Shown here piece after piece: positions 11,130-23,097 of a DNA stretch of 64,000 bases. The position numbers and the translations under genes were made by a program. The stretch's first letter is position 1, and the number at the start of each line of letters is the position of its first letter. Location: assembly GCF_000499845.2 (NCBI RefSeq), contig NC_023756.2, positions 30,343,895 through 30,407,894 of the forward strand, written 5' to 3'. Source of the stretch: Phaseolus vulgaris. Lineage: Eukaryota; Streptophyta; Magnoliopsida; Fabales; Fabaceae. Under the pieces are notes generated by a model. It did not search any database. It was not told where the DNA came from and saw only the letters and a list, made by a program, of their open reading frames with translations.

Positions 11130-12135
11130 TAAAAATGTGCTATCGTAAAATAAACTCACATCAGATTACTTCTTCAACCTTGAGAATAATTATTTTTGTT
11201 GGAGAAACCACCTTGCCTTCCCTGATTGCCCATGTAAATTTACTTATGCATCAGATGAATTATTTTGATAAGAACAGTGACCATTGGAATGATTACCTCC
11301 ACAAAAATCACACCTTATTAGTTAACCCTGACTCTGAGAAGATTGTACAACTTGTAATTGTTGTGGCAATTTAACCCTTTGTGCAGTTAATGCTTCAAGC
11401 TGTTGTATAAGAATTTTATTCCGAGTCAGGAGTGCATATGAAGAACTTAACTTTAACAACCCTTTCTTTTAAATACCTTGTTTATAATGTTGGGCTTGAT
11501 AATATGTTGATGCCAATGCATCAATAATCTTTGTCACTTGTTCCATATCAATAATCATCATTGTGCCACCAGCTGAAGTATCTAAAAGCATCTTGGTATC
11601 AAATCTCGGACTATTATGAAAGATGCTTAGTTGAGCAATGTCTTCAAACTCATGATTTTGGAATTTTCTCAACATCATATTAAATCTCTCTCATGTCTCA
11701 TAAAAGGCTCCATCTTCTCCTTGTCTGAACATAAAAATATCAGACTTTGCTTTAGTGAGATAATGGAAAAAAAATTTGTAATTTTTTTTCTTTATATCCT
11801 TCCAGCTAGTGAGGATTTGATTTGGATGTGATTTGAGACATTCTTTTATCTTTTCTGTCAATGAAAAAGGAAACAAACGCATATAAATATTTTCAATATA
11901 CCTGATTGAAAGCCCATTATTCCCACTATTCTTAAAATGTAGACTAATGTGTATATGGATCCTCATGGTCCATTGTTGTAAATTGATGGGTACTGATAGG
12001 ACTAAGGAAAATAGGTTTCATCTCAAAGACCTCGGTGGTAACAAGTATTGCAATACTAAAAAAATGGCTTGACCCCTGTCGCATGGCATAATCTCCAAGT
12101 GTTCTCCTAGAAGGTGGTGCTTGCTCTTCAGCCAT
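11130..12135 (-). pseudogene. Athila-like Ty3 gag, N-terminal and central remnant
   Basis: Starting at the ATG complementary to 12133-12135, the frame reads MAEEQAPPSRRTLGDYAM, the usual beginning of Athila-type gag. With frameshifts it goes on through MRLFPFSLTEKIKECLKS, then LTSWKD, a REDE-like QGEDGAFYET*ERF, and LLDTSAGGTMMIIDMEQVTK with IIDALASTYYQAQH at 11480-11610. Near 11260-11300 is CDFCGGNHSNGHC, the zinc-knuckle-like segment of this family. Several stops and shifts make it a decayed copy. Confidence 0.8.
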
Positions 12136-12506
12136 GTTGCTTTTCTCCTGAAAAATATTAATAGGAAGGGAAGAAGTGGTTGAAAATTCTTCTCTAGTGT
12201 CTCCTTGTTTTTCTTTTATCTTTGTCTCTCAGTTTCTTCTAGTTACCTTTTCAATCTCTGACTCAAATAATAATTGGTCTCTAGGAACTTGACCTCTTAA
12301 TATCATATAAGACAACTCACCCAAGGGTTAGCACAAGGATTCACTAGCAGTAAAAATAAATAAACTATTTCTAAAAATTAAAATTGAAAAAAAATAAAAT
12401 AAAATAAATTTAAAATAAATCTGAATATAAAATAAAACAAATTGCATAAACAAAAACAATTAAAATATTCACAATATTTAGGAATTTGTACTTAAAATTA
12501 AACTTT

Positions 12507-12524
12507 TCCCCAACAACAACGCTA
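12507..12524 (-). other. Decayed primer-binding site of the Athila-like element
   Basis: The minus strand reads TAGCGTTGTTGTTGGGGA, which differs from the classic TGGCGCCGTTGCCGGGGA of this lineage mainly by C-to-T and G-to-A changes. It lies about 370 bp upstream of the gag start, as expected. Confidence 0.7.
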
Positions 12525-13090
12525 AAAACTTAATGACTATTTTACGATAAGTGTACCATGTCAGAAGTAATAATTTGTGGACAGAGACCGAACCCAAGGA
12601 AGAATTGAATTATCAAGAATAAGATTCACTAAATAGAAGACAATAAGTAAAATTTTGTATGATGTTTGTTGTGTATGATTGCAAGAATGGAAATAAAGCA
12701 AAGTAAAGAGTTGTTGATTCAATTGAGAAAATTAGGATTGGGGATCATCCTTCTTACTCTTTTGTATTTTGAAAATCATAATAATATTCTATCTTTGATT
12801 GATATTGATGTCCATATAAAATTCATTTATATTTATTTCTCGCATATAAATATATTAAGAGAGACTCCTAAATATTGATTATTCGCATATTTATAAAAAC
12901 TCTTTATCCTTACGATTAGATGTTGATAGCAATTAATATTTCAAATCTATTGCTAGCATTCAAATATGTTACCCATTATCATTTAGGTCAAAAACTTATA
13001 AGTACTTTCAAGTAAAATCTAAGGATTAAAATCCTGGTAAACAAACCTTATGAATAAAATGACAATACCAATCACCAATCAATAGGCGAA
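12525..13090 (-). repeat. Probable decayed 5' LTR of the Athila-like element
   Basis: Sequence abutting the primer-binding site. It contains gtgtaccatgtcagaagtaa and ttgtggacagagaccgaac (12551-12592), blocks commonly found at the 3' end of Athila-type LTRs. The outer end is not resolved; no TG terminus was identified with confidence. Confidence 0.5.
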
Positions 13091-13877
13091 GTTCCTCAGG
13101 CTTATGGCTTAGGCGAATTTGGACGAATGTTAGAGCGTTCTAACTTTCCCTTTTTATCTTGTATGTTTTCCTTTAACCTTTTCATCTCCATTTTCCCATA
13201 GAATTATGAAATTAACAGAAATTTGGAAATAATTTGTTCTTATTCATATTAGAATCACAAAATATGTAAAGAGGTATAAATTCATGAATTAGAGGTTAAA
13301 TTATATTATCAATAAATATCCATAAGTGTTTGTATTTTAATCTGAAATGTTATTTAAATATGATCACAGTCTAATCACATGCCAATTCTACTTCAATCAA
13401 CATAGCATATATCCATATCACAGGAAGATATAGTAGGAGATGTCAATAAAACAACCAATATGTTTTGCTTCTCCATCCCATCTCAACTACTAGCCACCCA
13501 AAATATATTCCACATTTTAGAAATGAGATCAAACATGCCTCTGGATACAGGTAGTTCATCATCCCTCTTCTCCATACTTTAATCCTTTGTTAGGCTAGCA
13601 TAAGAGTTAAACCAACCATTATTTGGAGGAGGTGCAGAGAGATAACCCCTTGGCATGAGAATTCTTCCCTTATGTAAGTTGAATGCACATCATTGTCATC
13701 ATCCTTCTTTGTTTCTACTATCATTGTTGTATCTTTATCTACCATTTCTTCCTTTAAATTTGTCTCTTTCACCTGTGACACATACCTTTGTTCTCTTAAT
13801 TTAATTCCACTATTGCTCATGCTTCTTGTTCCTAACTCTTTCTCCACTATGATATGGTCATTATGCAATAATAGTTT
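13091..13877. other. Spacer with one unexplained open frame
   Basis: No repeat or domain recognised. On the minus strand an open frame from about 13892 to 13590 encodes a charged 100-residue sequence (EKELGTRSMSNSGIKLREQR, KKDDDNDVHSTY). The first residues overlap the neighbouring LTR. I have no evidence that it is translated. Confidence 0.4.
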
Positions 13878-15066
13878 TGATCCTGCCGACAACTCGGGCG
13901 TGGAGGAATCGCTTCGTAGCTCTCACTACCCCGTCTACGTGACTGTGTTATCTGTGAAATCACCCCCAGAACCTTCTCTAGGATCTCCAACTGTGACCTG
14001 CAAAACACACAGACGGCGCCTCTAGCGGCCGTTTGCACTCCGACGATCAAGTTAGACGACAGAACCACCAATAGAAAAACTGTGTGTGTTCAAAAGAATC
14101 CCCCTCTCTCAGTCTCACTCTGATTCCCTTTTATACTTCTCTTTGCATCTGTGCCTAACAGAATTCTGTTATGCTTTTCTGGCATGTGTCAGAATTCTGT
14201 TATGCTTTTCTGCAGAGACGTACCTCCAGAATCAGTGAAACATGAGCGTCTGTGCGTGTCTGTACCTTTAGCGACACGGAGTGTATCTTTCTCTGGGCCG
14301 CGCCTCACTCAGATGGTGACACGTGGAGGCATGCAACTCACATCTAACCACACACGTATCACCCCCTGGAGGGCTCTAGCGCGTCTCTTTGTGCGCTTAA
14401 GTCATTCCCTTGCGGAGTAACTTAACGCGTTTCTTTCGTCTGGGTAAATCGCACACTCCCAGGAGAACGCCAGGTGTGGCTGGTCTAGGCACACTCACCA
14501 AGCATTGCTCTCTGCGTGAACGATTTCCCCTCCGCGGTGTCATGCACGTAATGGGTTGAGGGAGTCACCAATCACTGACCGGTTTACTAGCTCCCTCAGT
14601 CCACTCTCGTGCACGACTCTACCGGCGAGCAACTCCTCTTTCTCCGAGATAGGATCACACGAGGTCCATGCGTAACGCTCTCGCTGGGAACCACAGCCCC
14701 AGTTTAACTGCGTGTAACACGAGACCCCGATGACCATGTACCCCGATGACTGATCGGTGCTTTCTTGCTTCTCGCGTTCTGCCCCCAGGTGTTCATCTGG
14801 GAACTGATCGGTCGGTGGGCACTCGGTTGACCACCGATCACCGTTCTGGGTGATTTGTCCCTTGACTTCTCTGCCACCTGACCTGTCGGTGGCCACTTGG
14901 TTACTGACCACCGATCACCGCTCTAGGCGATCGCCTCCCTGATCTCTCTGTCACCTGGTCCACGTGTCACCCTGCGAGTGGTCCCCGTGGTTATCTGCTG
15001 CTGACGTCATCGACTACCGATGACCGATCAGATCAAGTTTGATCTCTTCTTTCATCCTAGATTACA
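13878..15066 (-). repeat. Probable solo LTR of a Ty3 element related to the one at 3914-4712
   Basis: On the minus strand it starts TGTAATCTAGG (15066) and ends near GGATCA (13878). It is GC-rich against an AT-rich background. A TATA box (tataaaagg) lies at 14135-14127 on the minus strand. The block ggcgcctctagcggccgt with the following tttgcactccgacgatcaag (14013-14051) matches the block at 4035-4073. Neither a primer-binding site nor gag follows at 13877, which suggests a solo LTR. The candidate 5-bp flanks (agttt and ccctg) do not match, so the ends or the solo status may be wrong. Confidence 0.65.
14155..14212. repeat. Duplicated palindrome-bearing segment inside the LTR
   Basis: cagaattctgttatgctttt followed by ctg occurs twice in a row, separated by gcatgtgt. 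Each copy carries the perfect palindrome cagaattctg. On the minus strand both lie just upstream of the TATA box, so they could be promoter elements of the LTR. Confidence 0.85.
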
Positions 15067-16204
15067 CCCTGAGTTAGGTTGTGCCCATTTCAAGCAACCA
15101 AACCCTTTCTTCTCTTTTTTTCTTGTTAATTTGGCTTATAGGTATGAGTTTTGTTTGTTTCCAATCGTTTCTCAATAACCCTTCTCTCTTTTGATAAATA
15201 CACTATTCCTTTATTATTTTTAGGGTTAATACATTTGATGTAAATATTAATAGCACAATCTTTATAATTTTATCACACCTTAGTTTTTATGTGTAACAAG
15301 TTAGCACCTACCATAGACTCAAAAATTTTCATGCTACCAAAGCTCTCCTCTTACTTTAAAAAAAAACACCTTCTGACTTACCTTGCTTCCTCCCCACCCA
15401 CCCTTTTTCTAGATTTGAATTTTGTGTCACTAGAATATTTACATCCCACCCCTCCATTATTCTTCACTCCATTTTCTTGGGTTCTTCTTCTCCACCCATT
15501 TATTCTTTTTCCTTTTCTTCACATCCTCTTATCATCCATATTAGGCTTTTGACTAGTAGACCTGTCTACTTCCTACTTTTTTGTGTGCTTCCCTTTGATT
15601 ATTATTTCAACATTTATTGAATCTTGGTAGGTTAACATTGATCTTGACATTTTTTATCCTAGTATTTTATAGTTTCCTCTTTAGTTGCCTTGTGTTTTTA
15701 CCTTTATGAATCTCACACACCCTAGTCTATCTCCCATATGTTTTTAATTTTCAAAAATCAATACTTATCATACCTTCTCCCTACTTTGGATTACTTTCCA
15801 TAGACAAAGTTCATTGTAGTTCAACAATATTTATGCTTGGAAGAACATTGTAATATTCATCCTTGTCCCCCTCTCCTTACTCCCCATATTTGTAATAAGC
15901 TTTTTGGGTTTATTTATCTTGAAGTTTTTTTATTTGTGTTCTATTTACCTTCTCTTTTGAATATATGTTGGGTTAGGTGTAATGTTGTAAAAAAAAAAAA
16001 AGTTATTGTGATCATTGTATAATAAGTGTTTGTGCTTGAATGATCAATGATGGATTCTAGACAAACAAATAGTAATAAGTGTTAAGTATCATTGTATAAT
16101 AAGTGTTTGTGCAAATAGTAAACAAACAAGAGTTTAAGTATCAAATTTACATAGAATTTCTATACAACTATTTACTATAAATAAAAATGAAGATATCTAG
16201 AATT
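15067..16204. other. Pyrimidine-rich spacer without recognised genes
   Basis: T/C-rich on the plus strand. Contains a 25-bp direct duplication (atcattgtataataagtgtt plus tgtgc) at about 16011 and 16089. The short open frames show no recognisable domain. Confidence 0.45.
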
Positions 16205-17110
16205 TGAAATTAAAAATAGTGGGAATAGCATTTCTCTTATGCATGTCCTTGGAGTTTTGAAAAATTCAAACATCTCAGAAATAGAGAAAGAGATAGAAAT
16301 TTATCGAATGAACTGCACTCCTTCGTATACGCCAGGAGTCCATTGATGAGAAGGGGCTGGGAAAAACTTGAACTCAATTCCTACAGTGATGAATAAAAGT
16401 GCAATTAAAATTCCTGAGGAATTCTACATTTGTGTATTGATAAGATCATTCATTATTTCTTGAAGCTCGATCTCTCCCTCGGATGAACCATATAGCCAAG
16501 AGAAACCATGAACCAAAATAGAAGAGTTTGCCCCACCCATGAGTAAATATTTCGTAGTAGCCTTGCTAGACCATACATCTTTCTTAAAATATCCATATAG
16601 TAGATAGAAACATAAAGTAAAACATTCTAGAGCTACAAAGATAGTTATTAAATCGTTAACGCCGCATAAAAATATTCCTCCTAGAGTAGTTGTTAATATG
16701 AATAAGAAAAACTTTGTGATAGCCATTTCTATTATGGATAAAGGAATACAGAGAGTTGAACATAGTAAAATAAGAAATTGAAAGATTTCGTTGAAGTTGT
16801 TCGTTTGGGAATTTCCCGAAAAGGAAATCATAGGTTCTTCTCTTCATCAGAACAATAGGGTTGTTATGCCCATTACTAAACTTGTTAAAGAGATAAAATA
16901 GAACCAAGATATATCTTTTTTATTAGAGGTTGAATCAATCACGAGAAGAAGAATTAGGCCAAAAAATAGGATATATTCTGGGAAAATAAAACTTCCATTG
17001 AAAAGAAGCAAATGAAAGGCTTTCGTAAAAGTTCTTGTAGAATCGAGAATGAAGTTTTTCATTCTTTACATGTCAGATCATGAATTAGTAACTGCATCCA
17101 ATCTCCAAAA
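16205..17110 (-). pseudogene. ndhB: Nuclear plastid insertion: ndhB first exon
   Basis: On the minus strand this is plastid ndhB, subunit B of the thylakoid NADH dehydrogenase-like complex. Order of blocks: [14 protein letters not shown] upstream residues, [20 protein letters not shown] (from about 17030), [20 protein letters not shown], then [20 protein letters not shown] with [12 protein letters not shown] (16831 on), [37 protein letters not shown], the [13 protein letters not shown] segment and EMFEFFKTPRTC. Decay is plain: a stop after the LLF block, an in-frame loss of about seven codons after CIPLS, other shifts, and a stop after GVQFIR. Homology may extend to about 17265 in the plastid upstream spacer. 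This is a dead organellar copy. Confidence 0.9.
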
Positions 17111-17265
17111 AATTCCAATTGTTTTGAATTTTTTTATCTTTTTGGAATGAAATATTTACCGAATCCCCATGAATAAGACCAAATCTTATTTTGTGGTATT
17201 TACATAAGATTCATCTTTCTCATTCTTAAGCAAGTCTCTTAGAGGGCTTAATTGATCCATGATTT

Positions 17266-18900
17266 ATGTTTTGTTTTTCGTTTGTTTTGAGAGATATATT
17301 CTTCAATTTTAGGTGTCTATATAAATCTTGTTCATAAATTAACAAAAATGTAAAAAAAATACTCTATATAATTGAAATGACAATGATTAAGATAAAATAT
17401 AATTCAAATATAAATATATAAAGAAATGTCGAAGATTGATTTGACTAATCTTTTCCATACCATTTAATCAAATTCTTATCCTAATATTTTTTATTACTCA
17501 AATAATTTATTGATCCACAAATTCAATTTAACCCTAATCCTTTTAGTAGACAAATTCTAAAGTACTTAAATAAGATTTCTATTCCTTGAATAAATTTGTT
17601 GAACAATCAACATTACACCAAAAATTGAAATGTATTTATAACTCTTCTTTCTTAACCTTCCTATTAAAAAAACTAAAAAAATGTAAAATCGTAATAATTT
17701 TTTATTAAATTAAATAAAAAATTAATACAATACAATCTAAAATAATAATGAGTGACACATTTAAGATAAAAGATATATGAACAGAAAACAATTAGCACGC
17801 TTAAAAATTAAAAGGATACCTAAAAGTGACAATTTTAGAAAATACATACTCTTTGTGGGAATCTTTCTATAATGTGTTTGGATGTGGTAATTTAAGAGAA
17901 TGATTCACTTATTTGATGAATTTAAGGTAAATATTTTTGAAATGGAATTTTAACTTAAAAGAAGAATTTCATTACTTTATGCAAACAAAATAAATTAAAA
18001 TATAAGATATTTTAATTACTCTATCCAAACAAAATTTTATAAAATAAAGAGAACTCAATTGCAAACAATTCAAATACAATTGATGTTATTGGTTCAAATC
18101 CCTCTTCCAAACACAATGTTGATAATGTTAGTGTAGGAATGACATAACAATGTTAATAATGTTAGTGTAGGAATGACATAGTCTTTGTAGTGGGAATCCT
18201 CATGGAGAGAAGCTCAAGTGATGAAAGATCACTTTTGGTGAGAAGGGAACCATCATGTGTCCCCCAACCCCCACCTTTTTTTCCGAAAAGAACATAAAAA
18301 TTATATATCCCTTCAATAAAGGAAACTGGTAGATGCTCTCCTTCAACAAAATAGTTCTAACAAAGAATCTCAAGCTCAAAAGACCCCATCATGGTTCGTC
18401 AAGTGACACAAAGTAAAAATCTAAAGAAAAGCAATAATCTAAATGAACTAAACTCTTCAATGTTATGTTTCTCATATGAGGGAATAAGTGATATACCTAA
18501 TTGAGAAATGAGAGGTAAGTATATGGTTTTTTTCTTGGGAATAATCTATTAAGAAAAATGCTTTAAATAACTTTTTAAACTGTGTCGGTTATACTGATTT
18601 CTGAAATTAATTTGTGGAACTCTAAAATATTCTTATATATATGTATCTGAGCTTAATTTTTTTTTTAAATTAATAAAATGTTGGATGAGTTTGTTTGTGC
18701 TTAATTTTTTTTTAAAAGTGACTTTTTATAGAATAAAATATCTAGTTTTTTTTGTGTGTGTTTGTCTACTCTCTTTATTTTAAAAATAAGTCATTTTTAT
18801 TATTTTTAATAAGAAAATCTTATTTTCCTATGACATGAGTGATTATTTTAAAAATGACCTATTTCATAAACAATTATTTTTAGTTTAACTAAACGGAACA
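17266..18900. other. AT-rich spacer without recognised genes
   Basis: Homopolymer-rich AT sequence. A short tandem repeat (gttgataatgttagtgtagg plus aatgacata, period about 33) lies at 18117-18180. No gene recognised. Confidence 0.5.
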
Positions 18901-18903
18901 TTA

Positions 18904-19283
18904 CACTACTACAAGAAAATCATGAAATAGAAATCCATTTTAGAGATAAAAATAATTAGTTACTATAGTAACTAAATTAAAAACCATTTTAAAGATTAAA
19001 ATAATTTTTGGTTTCTAAATTAACTTCTATTATTGTTAAATGGTTTCTAAATTGGTATCTAATTAACAACCGAGATTTTTGCTACCAAATTTAGAATCTA
19101 AATAATGCGGAAGTTAAAACTTTGGTAGCTAATTAGATACCAATTTAAAAATTATTTAATAATAATATTAACTAATTTAGAAATTAATTTTTTTTTAGTT
19201 TCTAAAATGGTCTAAAGTAACTATAGCAACTAATTATTTTTAGTATCTAAAATTGGTTTCTATTTCATGATTTTCTTGTAGTG
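18904..19283. mobile_element. CACTA-type MITE, palindromic, copy 1
   Basis: A 380-bp element whose two halves are largely reverse complements of each other. Left end CACTACTACAAGAAAATC, right end GATTTTCTTGTAGTG, flanked by TTA on both sides (18901-18903 and 19284-19286). The CACTACAAGAAA terminus and 3-bp target duplication identify the CACTA superfamily. The left end has one extra cta. Repeated inside are versions of ggtttctaaattggtatcta in both orientations. No coding capacity. Related to the copy at 28314-28685. Confidence 0.9.
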
Positions 19284-19286
19284 TTA

Positions 19287-22200
19287 TATTAAATTGTAAA
19301 TTATATTATTAGTGAATTATTGCAATGAAAGTGAATTATCTCTTTACATGAGATGTGATTTTAGTTTCAAGAGCTTAAGAACAATCGTAATTATGTTTTA
19401 GAGATAACTTATCAAATAAAAAAGCATCTTGAAAATCGTTTCTTCACCGTATTTGTATAGTTAACTATATTTCTTTTTGAAATTGAATTATAAAAATCAA
19501 AATTAGTAATTAATAGTTTTAAGAACGAATTTTTCTAATTAGAAAAAATTAATACACCTATTTATTTCGTAGACCAAAGGACCATACATTGTATTTTTCT
19601 AAAAAATTTAGGAACAATATCTTTCGGAAGCAATCTCTTTTATTAATTTAAGTTTATTGAAAATTACATTGTTAAAAGAGAATCGTTAAACAAAATGTGG
19701 GTTCCACACTTTTTTTGTAAATAAAAGAATATGTTTAGAAGAAATTTTTTCAATAATTCACTTTATTAAATACTACACAGTCAAGAGAGAATTATTAAAT
19801 AAAATGCGAATTCTATATTTTTTTGTAATTTTTAATAAATTTGAAGTTTATAAAACATAATATATTTGAAAGGGCATATCAAAAAGTGGTTTCCTAAATT
19901 TCTTTTAATATGAAATCTGTTTGAGAGAAATTTTCTTTCCATATTTCCAATTTTTTTTTCCATTCTTTGTCACGTTAAGGGTTAGAATCCCTACAACCCA
20001 TACTTTCAAAAGTACCAAATTATCTATTTTTGATTTTGTAATTTATAATATAAATTTGTATCTCATAATTTTTAATTTGAAATACATAATTTTATTCTAA
20101 ATTATACAATTCTGAATACAAATTTTACTTTTTAAAATATACAGTTCAAAATATGGTATAAAAAATTTGTATTTAAAATAAATAAAAATATCACAAATTT
20201 TAATTTTCATATTTTATTAGATTTCACCTTTTGAAATTACAAAAAAAAAACGTGGGGTGCAGGAAGAAATACATGCAGGTACAGAAATAATTTCCTTTTC
20301 TTGATTCTAATTGGGTGAGATAATTCCCAACACGTTCTTGAATAGTCCAAAACAACAATGAAAATTACAAAGGCCTTGGGCCGAAATAGTGTCTTTTCAA
20401 TTTGAAACACTATCGAGATAGTTTTTTTTTTCACCATCCTAATTGCTTTCGACACCTACCATTTTAAAATCAGAAATATTACCTGAAATGTATTAAGAAA
20501 CTTTCGAATTACGTATTTGAAAAGCATTCCAGAAAAAAATTGATTCCATTCGGAAAATATTTTCTAAAAAGTATAAAATTTTAAATGATTTAAAATATTA
20601 CATTATATCAGAATGTGTGTGAAGAAAATATAAATATACATAAAACAATTACTTGAATATTCCAAAAAGTAGTTGAAAGTACAGCATCATCTATTCAACA
20701 AAAAGGGAAAAAAAATTCTAGAATTTCAATATCATGAAAAGAATTATGGGCTAGAAAAGGTCTTGAATCTCTTTTTCTTTTCTAAAGAAAAAATAATGAA
20801 CAATTCAGCTAGATATCCAATGAAATTAGTTATATTTTTTTCTTATTAATACCGCGGTTAAAAAAATTGCAGTGACAATTGTTTACAAATGAATTGTTTT
20901 TTCACTAATTTTAATGTTTATTTTACTCATGTATGTAAGCAACAAAAGTAGTTATTTAGTAACTCAAGCGAAAACACCTTGTAGCATTGCTCAATCTTAG
21001 GATATCCCTTTGTCTATGTCTTCATGTGCTTCTCTCTCTAAATTGGGGAAATACTAAGTTTTAAATTATTTTAAATAATATTATGACTTTATGTCTATGA
21101 AGATAATATCACTAAAATTAATGAATGTATTCGATGAATTTGAAATTTCATCTCGATTTTATTCTTAAAAAATTTACCGAAAAATTACAAAAAAAAAAAT
21201 ATATTAAAACTGTCTTTAATTGATTACTAAAGAAGTAGAATAATGAGGTAGAAGTTAAAATAGAAAACCACATCTTAGAGAACAAAAGAACCAATCAAAT
21301 AAATAGGAACCTTTGGGTATAAAGCATCGTCACTGAAGGGTTGAATGAAAGAATTTGCATACAATTACGTACAATTGCTTAATTACCACGTGTGTTGATC
21401 CATTTAAGTTGTTAATCTTTTCACAGAATAGTAATAATTCCGACAACAATCTGGAAAACTTTACAGTTACACTTACATCGTGTTCTTCTGGGGACATCAA
21501 ATCAATGTTTCACCTTTTGTTTCAAGTAGTTTCCACTCTTGCATAAATTATGAGCATTGAGGTTTCCCTGTGCTGAAAACTCACAGGGTCAGTTTACAAC
21601 AAAATCCTCCCTCTCATGTCATCCATCATATCTGTTTCTTTATACATAGAGCATGTGGGTCCAACTTTATGTGTCTTTTCTTGTTTGGCTGCATTTCATG
21701 GACCTACCCTTAGTTATTATGTCAAGGAAACCCAACTCCTTGGCCTATCCACTCATGCAGTACACGCCTCATTCATCAATTCCCTATGTGTGTAGGATAG
21801 CAGGGTGGGGAGCTTTCTCTTTTCAGTTTGCAATAAGTTTTAATGCTTCCATCTTTTGCTCTGCCATGCCTCACAATCTCACATCACCATGGACTTGTTC
21901 ACCTCATTTTTAGAATCTTTTCTGGGGTGACCCAATCTCAAAACTATTGTATTAGGTATCTAAACTCATCACATTAATCTCAAAACTAGTATTAGCCTTT
22001 TCATAATGTCTTTTACTAGTTTCATAAAAGCTTCAAAAAAATATGTTTGGCAAGAGATGAAACATCTTCTATTGCTGTGAGACTTGGCACAACTGTTTCA
22101 GACTTTGAGTTCATTTCTCAGCCATTATTTTCCATGCAGGCCCACAAACTCACCTAACCAGACGACACTCTCCACTTTTTCCTCTAAAAATACCACACAC

Positions 22201-22863
22201 ACACACATTTTGTCTGAGAGTCAGAGAAACAATTTCAACAGTTAAATCTTATGTGAATCTTTGTATTAAATATGTTTTTTTTTTCTCTCAAAGTAATGTA
22301 GCATGGACCATAGTGTGATATAGTAATATTATTCTCAGCTTTTTTCCTATTTGCCAATACCCTTTTGGTATTTTTGTGTCTTTACTACTACTACTACTAT
22401 TTTTATGTGACTTAAAACACACTCCCTAATGACCCGTTCTAGGTTCCTTAAAAGGCTTTCCTAGTCTCTATTTAATTGGACAAAAGGACTATTGCTTCAT
22501 GTTGTCTCATTTAATGCTACAAGCCACCAAAAGCTTTACACAAATATGATTCTTAACATCCAAATCTCAAATCACATGATCTTGCATTTACTCTCCCCAT
22601 GTTTCCGCACACTCGTCCTTCATTGCCCCTACCACTTCCATTCTCTCATTTATCCTTCATAAACAAACCTCTCTTGGCACTTCATAATGCACTCCCAATT
22701 CTTTAATGTTCATTTATTGAGTATATTTGCACCATTCAAAATTCTCTACTTTCTCTTCACATTTTTCTCCTTTTCCTGTTTAACAACACCTCCCCCCTCC
22801 CTCTCTTTCTCTTTTCCACTCCCTCTCTTCTTTTTCTATTCTCTTTTCCCTTGGTTTGGTGAG
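19287..22863. other. AT-rich spacer and upstream region of the IDL gene
   Basis: Mostly AT-rich with poly-A and poly-T runs. From about 21350 onward the base composition is less skewed and includes a short (ac)n run near 22195 and a CT-rich stretch at 22787-22856. The latter is just upstream of the IDL start codon and is plausible as its 5' UTR. Open frames at 21355 and 21653 have no recognisable domain. Confidence 0.4.
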
Positions 22864-23097
22864 ATGGGTAGAAGACATCTTCATGCATGGTTAATGCTGC
22901 TTCTTTTGATGGCTCACTCCGTTGGCACAAGTAATGGCTCTAGACACACTCAAGTTTTCAACATGCAGCCAAAGTCTCAAGGCTTGTCACAAAATTTCTT
23001 CGGCTTCTTGCCAAAGGCAATGCCATTGCCACCTTCAGGACCTTCTAGGCAGCACAACAGCATTCAATTACAAAACTCAAGGGGGAAAAAACCATAG
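22864..23097 (+). CDS. IDL: IDA/IDL-family secreted peptide precursor (77 aa)
   Basis: The ATG at 22864-22866 opens a 77-residue single-exon protein. Residues 1-25 are a signal peptide (MGRRHLHAWLMLLLLMAHSV, then GTSNG). A variable linker follows, and near the C terminus residues 46-65 read FGFLPKAMPLPPSGPSRQHN. This matches the conserved motif of INFLORESCENCE DEFICIENT IN ABSCISSION and IDA-like peptides (FGYLPKGVPIPPSAPSKRHN in the founder). In that family the processed, hydroxyproline-bearing peptide is sensed by HAESA/HSL receptor kinases in organ separation, lateral root emergence and stress signalling. The Pro-Pro-Ser-x-Pro-Ser core and terminal His-Asn are kept, while the usual Lys-Arg before His-Asn is Arg-Gln. 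The in-frame extension upstream to 22687 is Pro/Phe-rich CT-tract translation and not a credible N terminus. Length and layout are typical of the family. Which IDL it equals cannot be said without a tree. Confidence 0.88.
   Translation: MGRRHLHAWLMLLLLMAHSVGTSNGSRHTQVFNMQPKSQGLSQNFFGFLPKAMPLPPSGPSRQHNSIQLQNSRGKKP

Noticed and set aside
22687..22863. In-frame upstream extension of the IDL peptide
   Set aside because: It translates a CT-rich leader into Phe/Pro/Ser and would put the signal peptide in the middle of the protein; ATG 22864 gives a standard precursor.
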